A stretch of 64,000 bases of DNA from Meridianimarinicoccus roseus (GCF_003172915.1 NZ_QGKU01000030.1:1-64000); one strand, 5' to 3'. Positions 45,010 through 56,909 are shown, counted from the first letter of the stretch. Program-made: numbers and translations. The notes: generated by a model from the sequence alone, not told the origin.

Positions 45010-45272
45010 GTTCTGTCCTCGTGTTGCGGCCCGGTGCCGTCCGGCTCTGCCGCGGTTGGTGTGTCCTGCGCTTCGTCGTCATCCTGTGCCGTCGTCTCGG
45101 CGCTGACGGGTTCTTCGTAACTCGGGGCGTCCTCGTCGAATTCGAAAGCATCTCTCGGGTCGTCCGGCGGCCCCTCGCGCCTGCGTCGACGCAATTCGTG
45201 AAATGTGGACCAGGCGAAGAAGGCGGTGAAAGGTGTGACGATGGCCAATGCTATGATTTGTCCAACACCCAA
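45006..45272 (-). CDS. Small acidic-tailed membrane protein between bolA and grxD
   Basis: An 88-aa protein: one hydrophobic helix at residues 4-24, a basic stretch (LRRRRREG), then a strongly acidic, Pro-rich tail that should be cytosolic. It starts with TTG 3 bp after the bolA stop and overlaps grxD by 4 bp, so it is part of that operon. I recognise no family. A membrane anchor for the BolA-Grx pair is conceivable but unproven. Confidence 0.65.
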   Translation of the reverse strand: MGVGQIIALAIVTPFTAFFAWSTFHELRRRRREGPPDDPRDAFEFDEDAPSYEEPVSAETTAQDDDEAQDTPTAAEPDGTGPQHEDRT

Positions 45273-45275
45273 GGG

Positions 45276-45518
45276 TCAGTCTGGTGCCTTTGTCGTCAGA
45301 GCGAGCGCATGCAATTCGCCGTTCGCACCATCCATCTTACCCTTCAGCGCCGCATAGACCGCGCGCTGCTGCTGGACCCGATTCTGCCCCCGGAAACTTT
45401 CGTCGATCACTTCGGCCGCATAGTGGTTTCCGTCCCCTGCCAGATCGGTGATGGTGATCTTCGCTGCCGGGAAACTTTCTCTCAAAAGATCCTCGATGTC
45501 CTGCGCTGCGATGGGCAT
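45276..45518 (-). CDS. BolA family protein (IbaG/BolA2-like)
   Basis: An 80-aa single-domain BolA protein. The core GNHYAAEVIDESFRGQNRVQ carries the conserved His of the class, and the C-terminal ELHALALTT closes the fold. The short length fits the IbaG/BolA2 group rather than E. coli BolA. AAGGAG precedes the ATG at 45518. It leads the bolA-small protein-grxD operon. Confidence 0.9.
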   Translation of the reverse strand: MPIAAQDIEDLLRESFPAAKITITDLAGDGNHYAAEVIDESFRGQNRVQQQRAVYAALKGKMDGANGELHALALTTKAPD

Positions 45519-45705
45519 CGGCACACTCCTTGTTCCTGAGCGAAATGTATGGCGCGGCGCGGGCGGCTGCAACCCGCATCGCGTGGCACCGCCCTGTCGG
45601 CATCGGAGTCCGCCGCACCTGCCAATGGCAGAAAACATTACCAAACGTCATGTTGAGTCGTGTTATGGTTAACGCGACAGTCCACGCATCCGAGGAGCCA
45701 TCGCC

Positions 45706-46427
45706 ATGCTCAAGGCCCATTTGCCTCTGTTTCGTTTTCCGCGGCGCGCGCTGATCGCGCTGTGGGCCGGGCTTTTCCTGCTGCCAAGCCTGCCCGTGGC
45801 GGCCGCCGTCACCAGCGGGCCGCCGCCGACCGACTGGTCTCAGGTCAGGATCTTCCAGCAAGGTTTTGCAACGACCAACCCGCTGATCCTGTTCGGCTTC
45901 AACCCCCAGCCCGAACCACCGGCCGCGACGGGGTTCTGGACCACCGGTGGTACATCGGCCACACGAAGCATCGACGGCGTGTCGGGCGATCAGCTTTTCG
46001 TCATCCTGATCGGGCTGGGACGGGGCAGCACGCTGGATCTGACCGCGCTGCCGCGAAGGCTGCCTGTCGGCCCGTTGCTCCTGCCGGCGGTCCAGCAGGT
46101 GCGCCTTGCCGGCCCACGTACCAGTTCGCGACTGGAAATCGACATCTCCAGTTCGTCCGGCGGTTTCGCGACCGATATCGTGTCATTCAACCCGCAGCCT
46201 GAACCGCCCGCCATTTTCGGCGATTTCGACGTGTGGGGGCTTCAATTCCGCATCTCGTCGCTGTCTACCGCCACTGTCGGCTTCGCGGTGCAGGACGCTA
46301 ACGGGGCCCGCGTCACACTGACCGACGTAACACCGCCACCAATCCCGCTGCCGCCGACGCTGTTGCTGGGGCTTGGCGGAATTGCTGCGCTGGGGGCCCT
46401 TCGCCGCGCGGGCCGCGCCGCGCGCGC

Positions 46428-46431
<4 letters not shown>
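45706..46431 (+). CDS. VPLPA-type surface protein with duplicated FNPQPEPPA motif
   Basis: A 241-aa predicted exported protein. A signal peptide ([18 protein letters not shown]) is followed by a beta-rich body and the C-terminal sorting signal: IPLPP, a hydrophobic helix ([14 protein letters not shown]) and an Arg tail. The motif FNPQPEPPA occurs twice, about 100 residues apart (near residues 65 and 164), probably marking two repeats of one domain. GAGGAG precedes the ATG. The gene lies between bolA and purL, which are commonly adjacent in Rhodobacterales, and shares its last bases (CTAG) with the purL stop. Function unknown. Confidence 0.75.
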
Positions 46432-48587
<2,156 letters not shown>

Positions 48588-48725
48588 GTTGTTCCCCTTT
48601 CGCGCCTTTTAGGGGAGCGCGCGGAGAAGGAAAAGCAGCCGTGTCTTTTTCGCGACACAGGGTCCCGGTGCGCACCGGGCTGTAGCGCGGTGTTGGCGCG
48701 CCCGTCACCCACACGGAAAGTGGGC

Positions 48726-48753
48726 AAAAAAAAGGCCGAGCAGAAGCTCGGCC
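48726..48753 (-). terminator. Intrinsic terminator on the minus strand
   Basis: Stem GGCCGAGC/GCTCGGCC (48734-48741 and 48746-48753), 4-nt loop, then eight T's on the minus strand (A8 at 48726-48733 on the plus strand). It ends the LysR transcript and/or the candidate sRNA. The remaining sequence in the 48588-48908 gap shows nothing else that I can name. Confidence 0.88.
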
Positions 48754-48813
48754 AAGTCCAACAGGGAGGTAGAAACAGGACAACGTCCGTGCTTCTGGTC
48801 TGCAGATAACCAG
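48726..48813 (-). ncRNA. Candidate small RNA with anti-Shine-Dalgarno hairpin
   Basis: Read on the minus strand, a hairpin CTGGT/ACCAG (48813-48795) is followed by GTCC...GGAC (48781-48756) whose loop exposes CTACCTCCCT, complementary to ribosome-binding sites. A perfect terminator completes it: GGCCGAGC/GCTCGGCC with a TTCT loop and eight T's (48753-48726). No protein frame fits. It could be an independent sRNA or a 3'-UTR fragment of the LysR gene, whose stop is about 95 bp upstream. Anti-SD loop sRNAs are known in Rhodobacter; homology to those was not tested. Confidence 0.5.
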
Positions 48814-48908
48814 TGCCCCCAGTTGCATCAAGGCGTTTAATGCCGCAGGGGCAGCATGGCTGACATGCGCCTGTTACATGGCTGTCCGCGCGGATGCTCG
48901 AATCGGCG

Positions 48909-49802
48909 TCACTCGCGCGTTTTCTTTCGGCTTTCGTTTAACTCTTCCATCACGAAATCGCGGAAGGCCGCGATGCGTTTGGATTGGCGCAACTCCTCCG
49001 GATACGCGAGGAACACGGGCACAGAGCCGCCGACAAGTTCCGGTAAAACACTGACAAGGTGCGGGAAATCCTCAGTCACGTAGTTTGGAAGAACCCCGAT
49101 TCCCAGATCGTTGATGACCGCCTGAAGCACCCCGAAATAATTGTTAACAGTCAAGAGGGAGCGAATCTCCTCAGTCATCAGCATTTGCACGATGCGCGCG
49201 GCGGCGCTGACCTGTACGCTACTGGGGTTCTGGCAGATCAGGCGATGGTGTCGCATATCTGTCACAGCCTCGGGCGTACCGTTCTTTTCGAGATACGCGG
49301 GCGTCGCATAGAGCCGCATGTGGACATTCATCAGCCGCTTGCGGATCAGGTCGGCCTGCGACGGCTCTTTCATGCGGATCGCCACATCCGCCTCGCGCAT
49401 CGGCAGATCCAGCACCCGCTCTTCCAGCATCAGGTCGATCTTCAGTTCCGGATATGCTTCGTAAAGCTTGGACAGACGCGGCGCGAGCCAGAGCGAGCCG
49501 AACCCGGTCGTGGTCGTCACCCGAAGCTCGCCGAACACCTCGTCCTCGCTGTCGCGGATTCGCGCCGATGCGGCGTCGAGCCGCTTGGCCATCGCCGAGG
49601 TCGCATCGAACAGCAATTCGCCCTGCTCGGTCAGGATCAACCCGCGCGCATGCCGGTGGAACAGTGTCGTGTTCAGGCTTTCCTCCAGGCTGCGGATTTG
49701 CCGGCTGACTGCCGACTGGGACAGGTGCAGCGCATCTCCCGCATGGGTCAGACTGCCCGCATCCGCAACAGCGTGAAAAATTCGCAGCTTGTCCCAGTCC
49801 AT
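48909..49802 (-). CDS. LysR family transcriptional regulator
   Basis: A 297-aa regulator with the LysR winged HTH at the N-terminus (KLRIFHAVADAGSLTHAGDALHLSQSAVSRQIRSLEE in family terms; core SQSAVSRQIRSLEESL) and a periplasmic-binding-like effector domain. The C-terminus carries an Arg/Lys-rich tail. AGAGGG precedes the ATG at 49802. It is divergent from the indolepyruvate oxidoreductase gene with a 140-bp spacer, so regulation of that gene is the simplest hypothesis. Confidence 0.9.
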   Translation of the reverse strand: MDWDKLRIFHAVADAGSLTHAGDALHLSQSAVSRQIRSLEESLNTTLFHRHARGLILTEQGELLFDATSAMAKRLDAASARIRDSEDEVFGELRVTTTTGFGSLWLAPRLSKLYEAYPELKIDLMLEERVLDLPMREADVAIRMKEPSQADLIRKRLMNVHMRLYATPAYLEKNGTPEAVTDMRHHRLICQNPSSVQVSAAARIVQMLMTEEIRSLLTVNNYFGVLQAVINDLGIGVLPNYVTEDFPHLVSVLPELVGGSVPVFLAYPEELRQSKRIAAFRDFVMEELNESRKKTRE

Positions 49803-49942
49803 CGCGTGCCCTCTTTCGTCTCGTGCTGCCCGACGGTCCGGGCGGGTCCTGTATGCGTCCCTGAGGCACGTCTGTCACGACTAGATGATCACCCGTATCC
49901 TCGCTTCAATGATACCGCTACAATAAACCCGGGGTGGAATAG

Positions 49943-52900
49943 ATGCAGCACAGTGATTTCCGGCTTTCGGACAGGTTCGACCTTGCCAGGGACGAGGTTC
50001 TGCTGAATGGCACGCAGGCGCTCGTACGGCTGATGCTTTTACAGGCAGCGCGCGACCGTGCTGCGGGCCATGCGACCGCGGGCTATGTGACGGGGTATCG
50101 CGGCTCGCCCCTTGGCGCCGTGGATCAGCAGATGGCGCGCGCGCACGACGTGCTGAGTGCGGCGGACGTGGTGTTTCAGCCTGGACTGAACGAGGATCTG
50201 GCCGCAACGGCGATGTGGGGAAGCCAGCAGGCCGGACTGCGCGGCGAGGGCCGCGGCGACGGCGTCTTCGGTCTGTGGTACGGCAAGGGTCCGGGCGTGG
50301 ACCGGTCGGGCGACGTGATGCGCCATGCGAACATGGCTGGCACCGCGCCCTTGGGCGGCGTGCTGATGGCGATGGGCGACGATCACACCGGAGAATCTTC
50401 CACCACCTGCCACCAATCGGACTGGGCGCTGGTCGATGCACACATGCCCGTGCTCTCGCCTGCGGGCGTGCAGGAAATCTTGGATTACGGGATTTACGGC
50501 TGGGGCCTGAGCCGCTTCGCCGGCGTCTGGGCCGGGCTGAAGATGGTCAAGGACACGGCCGAGGTGACGGCGGTGGTCGATGGTCGCGCCGACCGGATGC
50601 AGCTCGTGGTGCCGGAATTCGACATGCCGGAGGGCGGGCTGAACATCCGGCTGGACGATCACTGGGTCGCGCAGGAACAGCGCCTCGTGCGGTACAAGCG
50701 CTATGCGGCCGAGGCTTTCGCCCGCGCCAACCGGATCGATCGGCGGGTCTGGGGGCGGCCGGGTGCGAAGATCGGGTTCGTGGCAGCGGGGAAAAGCTGG
50801 CTTGACCTGGTGCACGCGCTGTCGCTTCTGGGTATCGACGCGGCGGAGGCGGAGCGCCTGGGCCTGACCATCTACAAGGTCGGGCAAGTCTGGCCGCTCG
50901 ACATGGAAAGTCTGCACGACTGGGCCGAAGGGCTGGACCTGATCGTCGTGGTCGAGGAAAAGCGCAAGCTGATCGAGGTGCAGATCAAGGAGGCGATCTT
51001 CGACGATCGCCGGGGCAGGCGGGTGCATGGCGGCTTCAAGGACGGCGCGCCGCTCTTCGCCGCCGACTATGCGCTCGACCCGGTGACGATCGCCGTGCGG
51101 TTGGGCGAGATCCTGACCGAGGAAGGGCGCGCCACCGAAGCGATCGCCGCGGCGCTGGAACGCCAGCGCGCCGCGCTCGCTGCCGAGGCACAGCCGGACC
51201 TTGCCGCGCGGCTGCCCTATTTCTGCGCGGGCTGTCCGCACAACAGTTCCACCGTCGTTCCGGACGGCAGCCGCGCCTATGCCGGGATCGGCTGTCACAT
51301 CATGGCGTTGTGGATGGATCGCAGCACGTCCGGCTTCACCCATATGGGCGGCGAGGGCGCGAACTGGATCGGTGAGGCGCCGTTTTCCAAGCGGCGGCAC
51401 GTTTTCCAGAACATGGGTGACGGCACCTACAACCACTCCGGGGTGCAGGCGATCCGGGCGGCGCTGATGGCGGGCACCACGATCACCTACAAAATCCTTT
51501 TCAACGACGCGGTGGCGATGACCGGCGGACAGAAGAACGATGGCGGTCTGACACCGGAACAGATCGCGCGGGAACTTGCGGCAATGGGCGTCCAGCGGAT
51601 CGCCGTGGTGCACGACGAAAAGGAACCGGTGGACCGCGCGGCGCTGCCGGACCGGGCCAGCGTGCATCCGCGCGAAAGCCTGGCGGAGGTCCAGCGCGAG
51701 ATGGCGCAAGTGGTCGGCGTGTCGGCGATCATCTTCGTGCAGACCTGCGCTGCGGAAAAGCGCCGCCGCCGAAAACGCAAGGCTTTCGACGACCCTGACC
51801 AGCGGCTTTTCATCGATCCGGCGGTCTGTGAAGGCTGCGGCGATTGCGGCGTGCAATCCAACTGCGTGGCGCTGGTTCCGATCGAAACGGCGATGGGGCG
51901 TAAGCGCGCCATCGATCAGTCGGCCTGCAACAAGGACTATTCCTGCCTGAAGGGGTTCTGCCCGTCTTTCGTGACAGTGACCGGCGGCACCCCGCGACGC
52001 GCCGCGACCCGCGCGCTGGACCTGCCCGACGATTTGCCCGCGCCCGCGCTGCCCACGATCCGCGGCACGCACAACATCGTCGTGACGGGCGTGGGCGGCA
52101 CGGGTGTCGTGACCATCGGCGCGATCCTCGCCACCGCCGCGCATCTGGACGGGCGCGCGGCTGCAATGATGGAAATGGCCGGTCTCGCGCAGAAGGGTGG
52201 CGCGGTGCATATCCATTGCCGGATCGCCGACCGGCCCGAGGCGATCAGCGCCGTCCGCGTCGCCACCGCCGAGGCGGACGCGCTGATCGGCGGTGATCTG
52301 GTGGTGTCCGCGGGGCAGAAGACTCTGACGTTGCTGGACGGCGTGCGCACCGGTGCGGTCTGCAACACCCACGAGACGGTCACCGGCGCGTTCACCCGCG
52401 ATCCCGAATTCCGCCTGCCGGGCGACGGCCTGCGCGGGGCGATCACCGGTCTTCTGGGCGGCCGAGCGCTTATGCTGGACGCAACGGTGCTGTCCGAACG
52501 GCTTCTGGGTGACAGCATCTACAGCAATATGGTGCTGCTGGGCGCGGCGTGGCAGCGCGGGCTGATCCCGCTCGGTCCCAAGGCGCTGCGCAACGCGATC
52601 GAGTTGAACGGGGCGGCCGTGGAGCCGAACCTGCGCGCCTTCGACCTTGGCCGCTGGGCGGCGCACGATCCGAGCGCGGTGCAGGCACTGACAAAGGTAC
52701 CGCAGGACAGCCCGCTGGACCTCGACGGCAAGATCGACCTTTGGGCGGCGCATCTGACCGCTTACCAGTCGGCGCGCCTTGCCCGGCGCTTTCGGCAGAT
52801 GGTGGACCCGATCGATGACGCGGAACTGCGCGAGGCGGTCGCCTTCAGCTATCAGAAGCTGCTGTCCTACAAGGACGAATACGAGGTCGCGCGCCTGTTG

Positions 52901-53347
52901 CAGGACACCCGCGGGCGGATCGAAGCGCAGATCGATGGCGCTGCGCGACTGACCTTCCACCTTGCGCCCCCGGTGTTGTCGAAAACCGGCGCGGACGGCA
53001 GGCCCAAGAAACGCGCTTTTTCGGAAAAGGCCGTCAGCGCAATGGGTTTCCTGGCGAAGCTGAAGTTCTTGCGCGGCACGGCGCTTGACCCATTCGGCTA
53101 CAGCGCGGAGCGCCGGATGGAACGGCGCCTGATCACCGAGTTCGAGGCCGACATGGCTGGCCTGTTGTCACGCGTGACACCGGACAACCGATCGGTGTTC
53201 TTGCAGCTTGCGCGCCTGCCACGCAAGATCCGCGGTTTCGGACCGGTCAAGCGGGCGGCGGTTGAGGCCGCGGCGGCCGAACGTGCCGCGCTGTGGGACG
53301 CTTTCGAGGCGATGTCAGTGCCGCAGGCCCGGCATGCGGCGGAATGA
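49943..53347 (+). CDS. Indolepyruvate ferredoxin oxidoreductase, fused subunits
   Basis: An 1134-aa fusion of the IorA- and IorB-like parts, oxidatively decarboxylating aryl-pyruvates to acyl-CoA with ferredoxin. The N-terminal pyrimidine domain begins with VTGYRGSPLGAVD; the ThDP site follows the Cys-containing PYFCAGCPHNSST and GIGCH. A ferredoxin-like module CEGCGDCGVQSNC starts at Cys629 and CNKDYSCLKGFCP follows. The gamma-type domain begins near residue 714 with VTGVGGTGVVTIGA. GGTGG precedes the ATG. TACAAT at 49919-49924 is a plausible -10 box, but no good -35 is seen. Confidence 0.92.
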   Translation: MQHSDFRLSDRFDLARDEVLLNGTQALVRLMLLQAARDRAAGHATAGYVTGYRGSPLGAVDQQMARAHDVLSAADVVFQPGLNEDLAATAMWGSQQAGLRGEGRGDGVFGLWYGKGPGVDRSGDVMRHANMAGTAPLGGVLMAMGDDHTGESSTTCHQSDWALVDAHMPVLSPAGVQEILDYGIYGWGLSRFAGVWAGLKMVKDTAEVTAVVDGRADRMQLVVPEFDMPEGGLNIRLDDHWVAQEQRLVRYKRYAAEAFARANRIDRRVWGRPGAKIGFVAAGKSWLDLVHALSLLGIDAAEAERLGLTIYKVGQVWPLDMESLHDWAEGLDLIVVVEEKRKLIEVQIKEAIFDDRRGRRVHGGFKDGAPLFAADYALDPVTIAVRLGEILTEEGRATEAIAAALERQRAALAAEAQPDLAARLPYFCAGCPHNSSTVVPDGSRAYAGIGCHIMALWMDRSTSGFTHMGGEGANWIGEAPFSKRRHVFQNMGDGTYNHSGVQAIRAALMAGTTITYKILFNDAVAMTGGQKNDGGLTPEQIARELAAMGVQRIAVVHDEKEPVDRAALPDRASVHPRESLAEVQREMAQVVGVSAIIFVQTCAAEKRRRRKRKAFDDPDQRLFIDPAVCEGCGDCGVQSNCVALVPIETAMGRKRAIDQSACNKDYSCLKGFCPSFVTVTGGTPRRAATRALDLPDDLPAPALPTIRGTHNIVVTGVGGTGVVTIGAILATAAHLDGRAAAMMEMAGLAQKGGAVHIHCRIADRPEAISAVRVATAEADALIGGDLVVSAGQKTLTLLDGVRTGAVCNTHETVTGAFTRDPEFRLPGDGLRGAITGLLGGRALMLDATVLSERLLGDSIYSNMVLLGAAWQRGLIPLGPKALRNAIELNGAAVEPNLRAFDLGRWAAHDPSAVQALTKVPQDSPLDLDGKIDLWAAHLTAYQSARLARRFRQMVDPIDDAELREAVAFSYQKLLSYKDEYEVARLLQDTRGRIEAQIDGAARLTFHLAPPVLSKTGADGRPKKRAFSEKAVSAMGFLAKLKFLRGTALDPFGYSAERRMERRLITEFEADMAGLLSRVTPDNRSVFLQLARLPRKIRGFGPVKRAAVEAAAAERAALWDAFEAMSVPQARHAAE

Positions 53348-53458
53348 CCGGGCGGGCAGGGCGCGGCCAATGTAACAGATGCGCGACAGCCCTCTTGCCG
53401 ATGCGTCATTCCGGATGATATTCCGGCGCACCGGTTCAGTCATGTCTGGAAAACGCAG

Positions 53459-54352
53459 GTGCCCGAGAAACAAATCGCTTCGAACAAACACGTGGCGCGC
53501 GAGATCAGCTATTCGTATTCCGCCGCAACACGCGGCGGGCGAGCGCTGATCCGCGTGATGGAGAACGCGACAGGGCGCCTGAAACTGATCCGCCGCGCGC
53601 AGGGCTACGAGACCGAGGTCGCGCAGGGCCGCGACTTTTGGGAGGTGATGACCGAACGCTACGGGCTGTCGCTGAACATCATTGGCGGATCGCTCGACAA
53701 CATCCCGCGCACCGGGCCGCTGGTCCTGATCGCGAACCATCCCTTCGGGATTCTTGACGGGCTCATCATGGGGCGCATCCTCAGCGAGGTGCGGGGCGAT
53801 TTCCACATTCTTGCGCATCAGGTCTTCCGCAAGGCCGAGGACCTGAACAAGGTGATCCTGCCGATCAGCTTCGATGAAACGCGCGATGCGATGGCGCTGA
53901 ACCTGCAGACTCGCAAGACCGCCGTTCGCGCCTTGTCGCAAGGCGGGGCGATCGGGGTGTTCCCTGGTGGCACCGTGTCCACCTCGGCCAAGCCGTTCTC
54001 GCAGCCTATGGACCCGTACTGGCGGTCGTTCACCGCGCGCATGGTTGCGCGGTCGGATGCGCAGATCGTGCCGGTCTATTTCTGCGGGCATAATTCGCGG
54101 GTGTTCCAGCTCGCCAGCCATCTGCACTATACGTTGCGGATGGGCCTGCTCATCAAGGAGTTCAAGGCCCGCACCAATAAACCCGTGGACCTGGTGATTG
54201 GAGAACCGATCCCGCAATCGGCGCTCCAGCCCTATATCCATGACGCGCGGGCGATGATGGACTTCCTGCGCCGCGAGACCTATGGCTTGTCCCCCGAGCC
54301 GATGAGCGACCCGGGCTACGGATTCGAGTTCGAGGACAGGTACAGGCAATAG
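53459..54352 (+). CDS. Lysophospholipid acyltransferase family protein
   Basis: A 297-aa PlsC-like acyltransferase. The catalytic block is NHPFGILDGL (His and Asp separated by five residues, as in the hemolysin-like LPLAT subgroup) and the substrate-binding block is VFPGGTVSTS. No transmembrane helix is obvious, so it is probably membrane-peripheral. It begins with GTG at 53459; its TAG is directly followed by the murI ATG, so the two are coupled. Possible substrates include lyso-ornithine lipid or lysophosphatidate; not determinable here. Confidence 0.85.
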   Translation: MPEKQIASNKHVAREISYSYSAATRGGRALIRVMENATGRLKLIRRAQGYETEVAQGRDFWEVMTERYGLSLNIIGGSLDNIPRTGPLVLIANHPFGILDGLIMGRILSEVRGDFHILAHQVFRKAEDLNKVILPISFDETRDAMALNLQTRKTAVRALSQGGAIGVFPGGTVSTSAKPFSQPMDPYWRSFTARMVARSDAQIVPVYFCGHNSRVFQLASHLHYTLRMGLLIKEFKARTNKPVDLVIGEPIPQSALQPYIHDARAMMDFLRRETYGLSPEPMSDPGYGFEFEDRYRQ

Positions 54353-55165
54353 ATGGCCGTTGGCATATTCGATAGCGGGCTGGGCGGGCTGACCGTGCTT
54401 GACGCGGTGACCCGGCGCCTGCCGAACGTGCCTTTCGTATATTTCGGGGACAATGCCCACGCGCCCTACGGGGTGCGCGACGCAGACGACGTACACCGCC
54501 TGACTGTCGCCGCGGTGGAGCGGCTCTGGGACGAAGGGTGCGACCTTGTGATCCTTGCCTGCAACACCGCCTCGGCCGCGGCGCTGCGCCGAATGCAGGA
54601 GGCGGGATTGCCCCAAGGCAAGCGTGTGCTGGGTGTCTTTGTGCCGCTGATCGAGGTTCTGACCGAACGGCAGTGGGGCGACAGCTCGCCTCCGCGTGAA
54701 GTTGCGGTCAAGCATGTCGCGCTCTTCGCCACGCCTGCAACCGTCTCGAGTCGCGCCTTCCAGCGGGAACTGGCCTTCCGCGCCATTGGCGTGGACGTGG
54801 AGGCGCAGCCATGTGGCGGACTGGTGGACGCGATCGAAGCCGGAGACGAGATCCTCGCCGAGGCACTGGTGCGCAGCCACGTGGAGGCGCTGCAACGCCG
54901 GATGCCGCATCCCGAGGCGGCGATCCTCGGCTGCACGCATTATCCGTTGATGGAAACGACCTTTCAGGCCGCGCTTGGCCCGAAGGTAAAGGTCTACAGC
55001 CAGGCCAACATCGTGGCCGAAAGCCTCGCGGATTATCTTCGCCGCCACCCCGGCATGCTCGGCTCAGGCGCGGCGGGGCGGTTCCTGACCACCGGGCGGC
55101 CGGACCGGGTGTCGGACAAGGCGACGCAGTTCTTGCGACGAAAGATCACCTTCGACGCAGCGTGA
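54353..55165 (+). CDS. murI: Glutamate racemase
   Basis: A 270-aa cofactor-independent racemase making D-Glu for peptidoglycan. Both catalytic cysteines are present: Cys70 in LACNTASA and Cys194 in LGCTHYP. The opening [11 protein letters not shown] is diagnostic. It starts immediately at the preceding stop codon (TAGATG). argC follows after 52 bp. Confidence 0.94.
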   Translation: MAVGIFDSGLGGLTVLDAVTRRLPNVPFVYFGDNAHAPYGVRDADDVHRLTVAAVERLWDEGCDLVILACNTASAAALRRMQEAGLPQGKRVLGVFVPLIEVLTERQWGDSSPPREVAVKHVALFATPATVSSRAFQRELAFRAIGVDVEAQPCGGLVDAIEAGDEILAEALVRSHVEALQRRMPHPEAAILGCTHYPLMETTFQAALGPKVKVYSQANIVAESLADYLRRHPGMLGSGAAGRFLTTGRPDRVSDKATQFLRRKITFDAA

Positions 55166-55217
55166 ATTGCAACGGCCCGCCGACGGCCCTAGATATTTGA
55201 CAAGTCAAAGGGAACTC

Positions 55218-56246
55218 ATGCCCCACAAGATCGCCATCCTTGGCGCCAGCGGCTACACCGGCGCGGAACTTGTCCGCCTGCTGGCCACCCACCCGACGAT
55301 GGAGATCGTCGCACTGTCTGCCGACCGCAAGGCGGGTCAGGACATGGGTAGCGTGTTTCCGCATCTGCGACACCTCGACCTGCCCGCGCTGGTCAAGATC
55401 GATGAAATCGATTTCAGTGCCGTGGACCTTGTGTTCTGCGCGCTGCCCCACGCAACGACACAGAGCGTGATCAATAGCTTGCCGCGCGATCTTAAGGTCG
55501 TTGACCTGTCCGCCGACTTTCGGCTTCGCGACCCGGCCGCCTACCAGAAATGGTATGGCCAGCCGCATGTCGCGACCGAATTGCAGGCCGAGGCGGTCTA
55601 TGGTCTGACGGAATTCTACCGTGACGAGATCCGCGCAGCCCGTCTTGTGGCGTGCACCGGGTGCAACGCGGCGACCGGACAGTTCGCGTTGCGCCCGCTG
55701 ATCGCAGCGGGGCTGGTCGATCTCGACGACATCATCATCGATCTGAAGACCGGCGTTTCCGGCGCGGGCCGGTCGCCCAAGGAAAACCTGCTGCATGCGG
55801 AGTTGTCGGAGGGCACCCATGCCTACGGCGTCGGCGGGGTGCACCGTCACCTTGGCGAGTTCGACCAGGAATTCAGCGCGCTTGCCGGGCGCAAGGTGGA
55901 AGTGCAGTTCACCCCGCATCTTCTGCCCGCCAATCGCGGCATTCTCGCCACCGTTTATGTCAAGGGCGATCCGGCCGCGATCCATGCGGAACTGACCAGC
56001 GCCTATGAGGCCGAGCCGTTCGTGCAAGTGCTGCCCTTCGGCACGCATCCATCCACGCGCCACGTGCGCGGTGGCAACTTCGTCCATCTGGGCGTGGTCG
56101 GCGACCGTCGGCCGGACCGCGCCATCGTGATCGCCGCGCTGGACAATCTGACCAAGGGCTCGTCCGGACAGGCCCTTCAGAACGCAAACCTGATGTTGGG
56201 AGAGGAGGAGACCACGGGCCTGATGCTGGCCCCGGTGTTTCCGTAA
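55218..56246 (+). CDS. argC: N-acetyl-gamma-glutamyl-phosphate reductase
   Basis: A 342-aa NADPH enzyme of arginine biosynthesis. The nucleotide motif [10 protein letters not shown] is at the N-terminus and the catalytic cysteine is Cys149. Around it the usual GCYPTA reads GCNAAT, a same-length substitution. The [18 protein letters not shown] and [10 protein letters not shown] segments are conserved. AAAGGGA precedes the ATG at 55218. ccmE starts 5 bp after the stop. Confidence 0.94.
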   Translation: MPHKIAILGASGYTGAELVRLLATHPTMEIVALSADRKAGQDMGSVFPHLRHLDLPALVKIDEIDFSAVDLVFCALPHATTQSVINSLPRDLKVVDLSADFRLRDPAAYQKWYGQPHVATELQAEAVYGLTEFYRDEIRAARLVACTGCNAATGQFALRPLIAAGLVDLDDIIIDLKTGVSGAGRSPKENLLHAELSEGTHAYGVGGVHRHLGEFDQEFSALAGRKVEVQFTPHLLPANRGILATVYVKGDPAAIHAELTSAYEAEPFVQVLPFGTHPSTRHVRGGNFVHLGVVGDRRPDRAIVIAALDNLTKGSSGQALQNANLMLGEEETTGLMLAPVFP

Positions 56247-56251
56247 CGCAC

Positions 56252-56695
56252 ATGAAAAGCCTCAAGAAACAACGCCGCATCCAAGTCATCGCGCTTGCCG
56301 CCGTCGCGCTTGTCATCGCCACCGGAATGATCGGCTATGCCATGCGCGACGGGATCAACTTCTTCCGCAGCCCGTCCGAGGTGATCGCCGAGCCTCCGCA
56401 ACCGACCGAGACATTCCGCATCGGCGGGCTGGTCGAGGAAGGCACCCTGGAGCGCGGGCAGGGCGAAACGATCCGCTTCGTCGTCACCGATGGCGGCGCG
56501 TCGGTGCAGGTCACCTTCCGTGGCGTGCTGCCGGACCTTTTCGGCGAGGGGCAGGGCATGGTCGGCACCGGGCGACTGGTGGACGGTGTGTTCGAGGCGT
56601 CCGAGATTCTCGCCAAACACGACGAGACTTACATGCCGAAGGAAGTCGTGGACGCGCTCAAGGAACAGGGCGTCTATCAGGAACCGGAAAGCTGA
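56252..56695 (+). CDS. ccmE: Cytochrome c maturation protein CcmE
   Basis: A 147-aa periplasmic heme chaperone anchored by one helix (about residues 11-31). The covalent heme ligand is His123 in AKHDETYMP (family pattern HDExY). It takes heme from CcmC and hands it to CcmF/H. It is placed between argC and ccmF; the 214 bp before ccmF show no gene. Confidence 0.95.
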   Translation: MKSLKKQRRIQVIALAAVALVIATGMIGYAMRDGINFFRSPSEVIAEPPQPTETFRIGGLVEEGTLERGQGETIRFVVTDGGASVQVTFRGVLPDLFGEGQGMVGTGRLVDGVFEASEILAKHDETYMPKEVVDALKEQGVYQEPES

Positions 56696-56909
56696 CCTAC
56701 GCCGCCCATACCGAGGGCCGGTTTGCGGAACGGGGATCGGGCTTCGGGCTGCCAAGGCGCTATGGTGAGAACTGGCGACGGGCCCACCTGCGGCGGTGTT
56801 TCCCTTGGCGATCCGGCCTTGGGGGCCTACCATGTCGCCCAACGCCGGGCGGCGAGCCGACCGCGGTGATCACGACCGCACCGTCACGAAAACAGGGCAG
56901 GGATTTGAC

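Noticed and set aside
50039-52960. Minus-strand open frame of 973 codons antisense to the indolepyruvate oxidoreductase
   Set aside because: His/Arg/Ala-rich translation without motifs, fully inside a clear gene.
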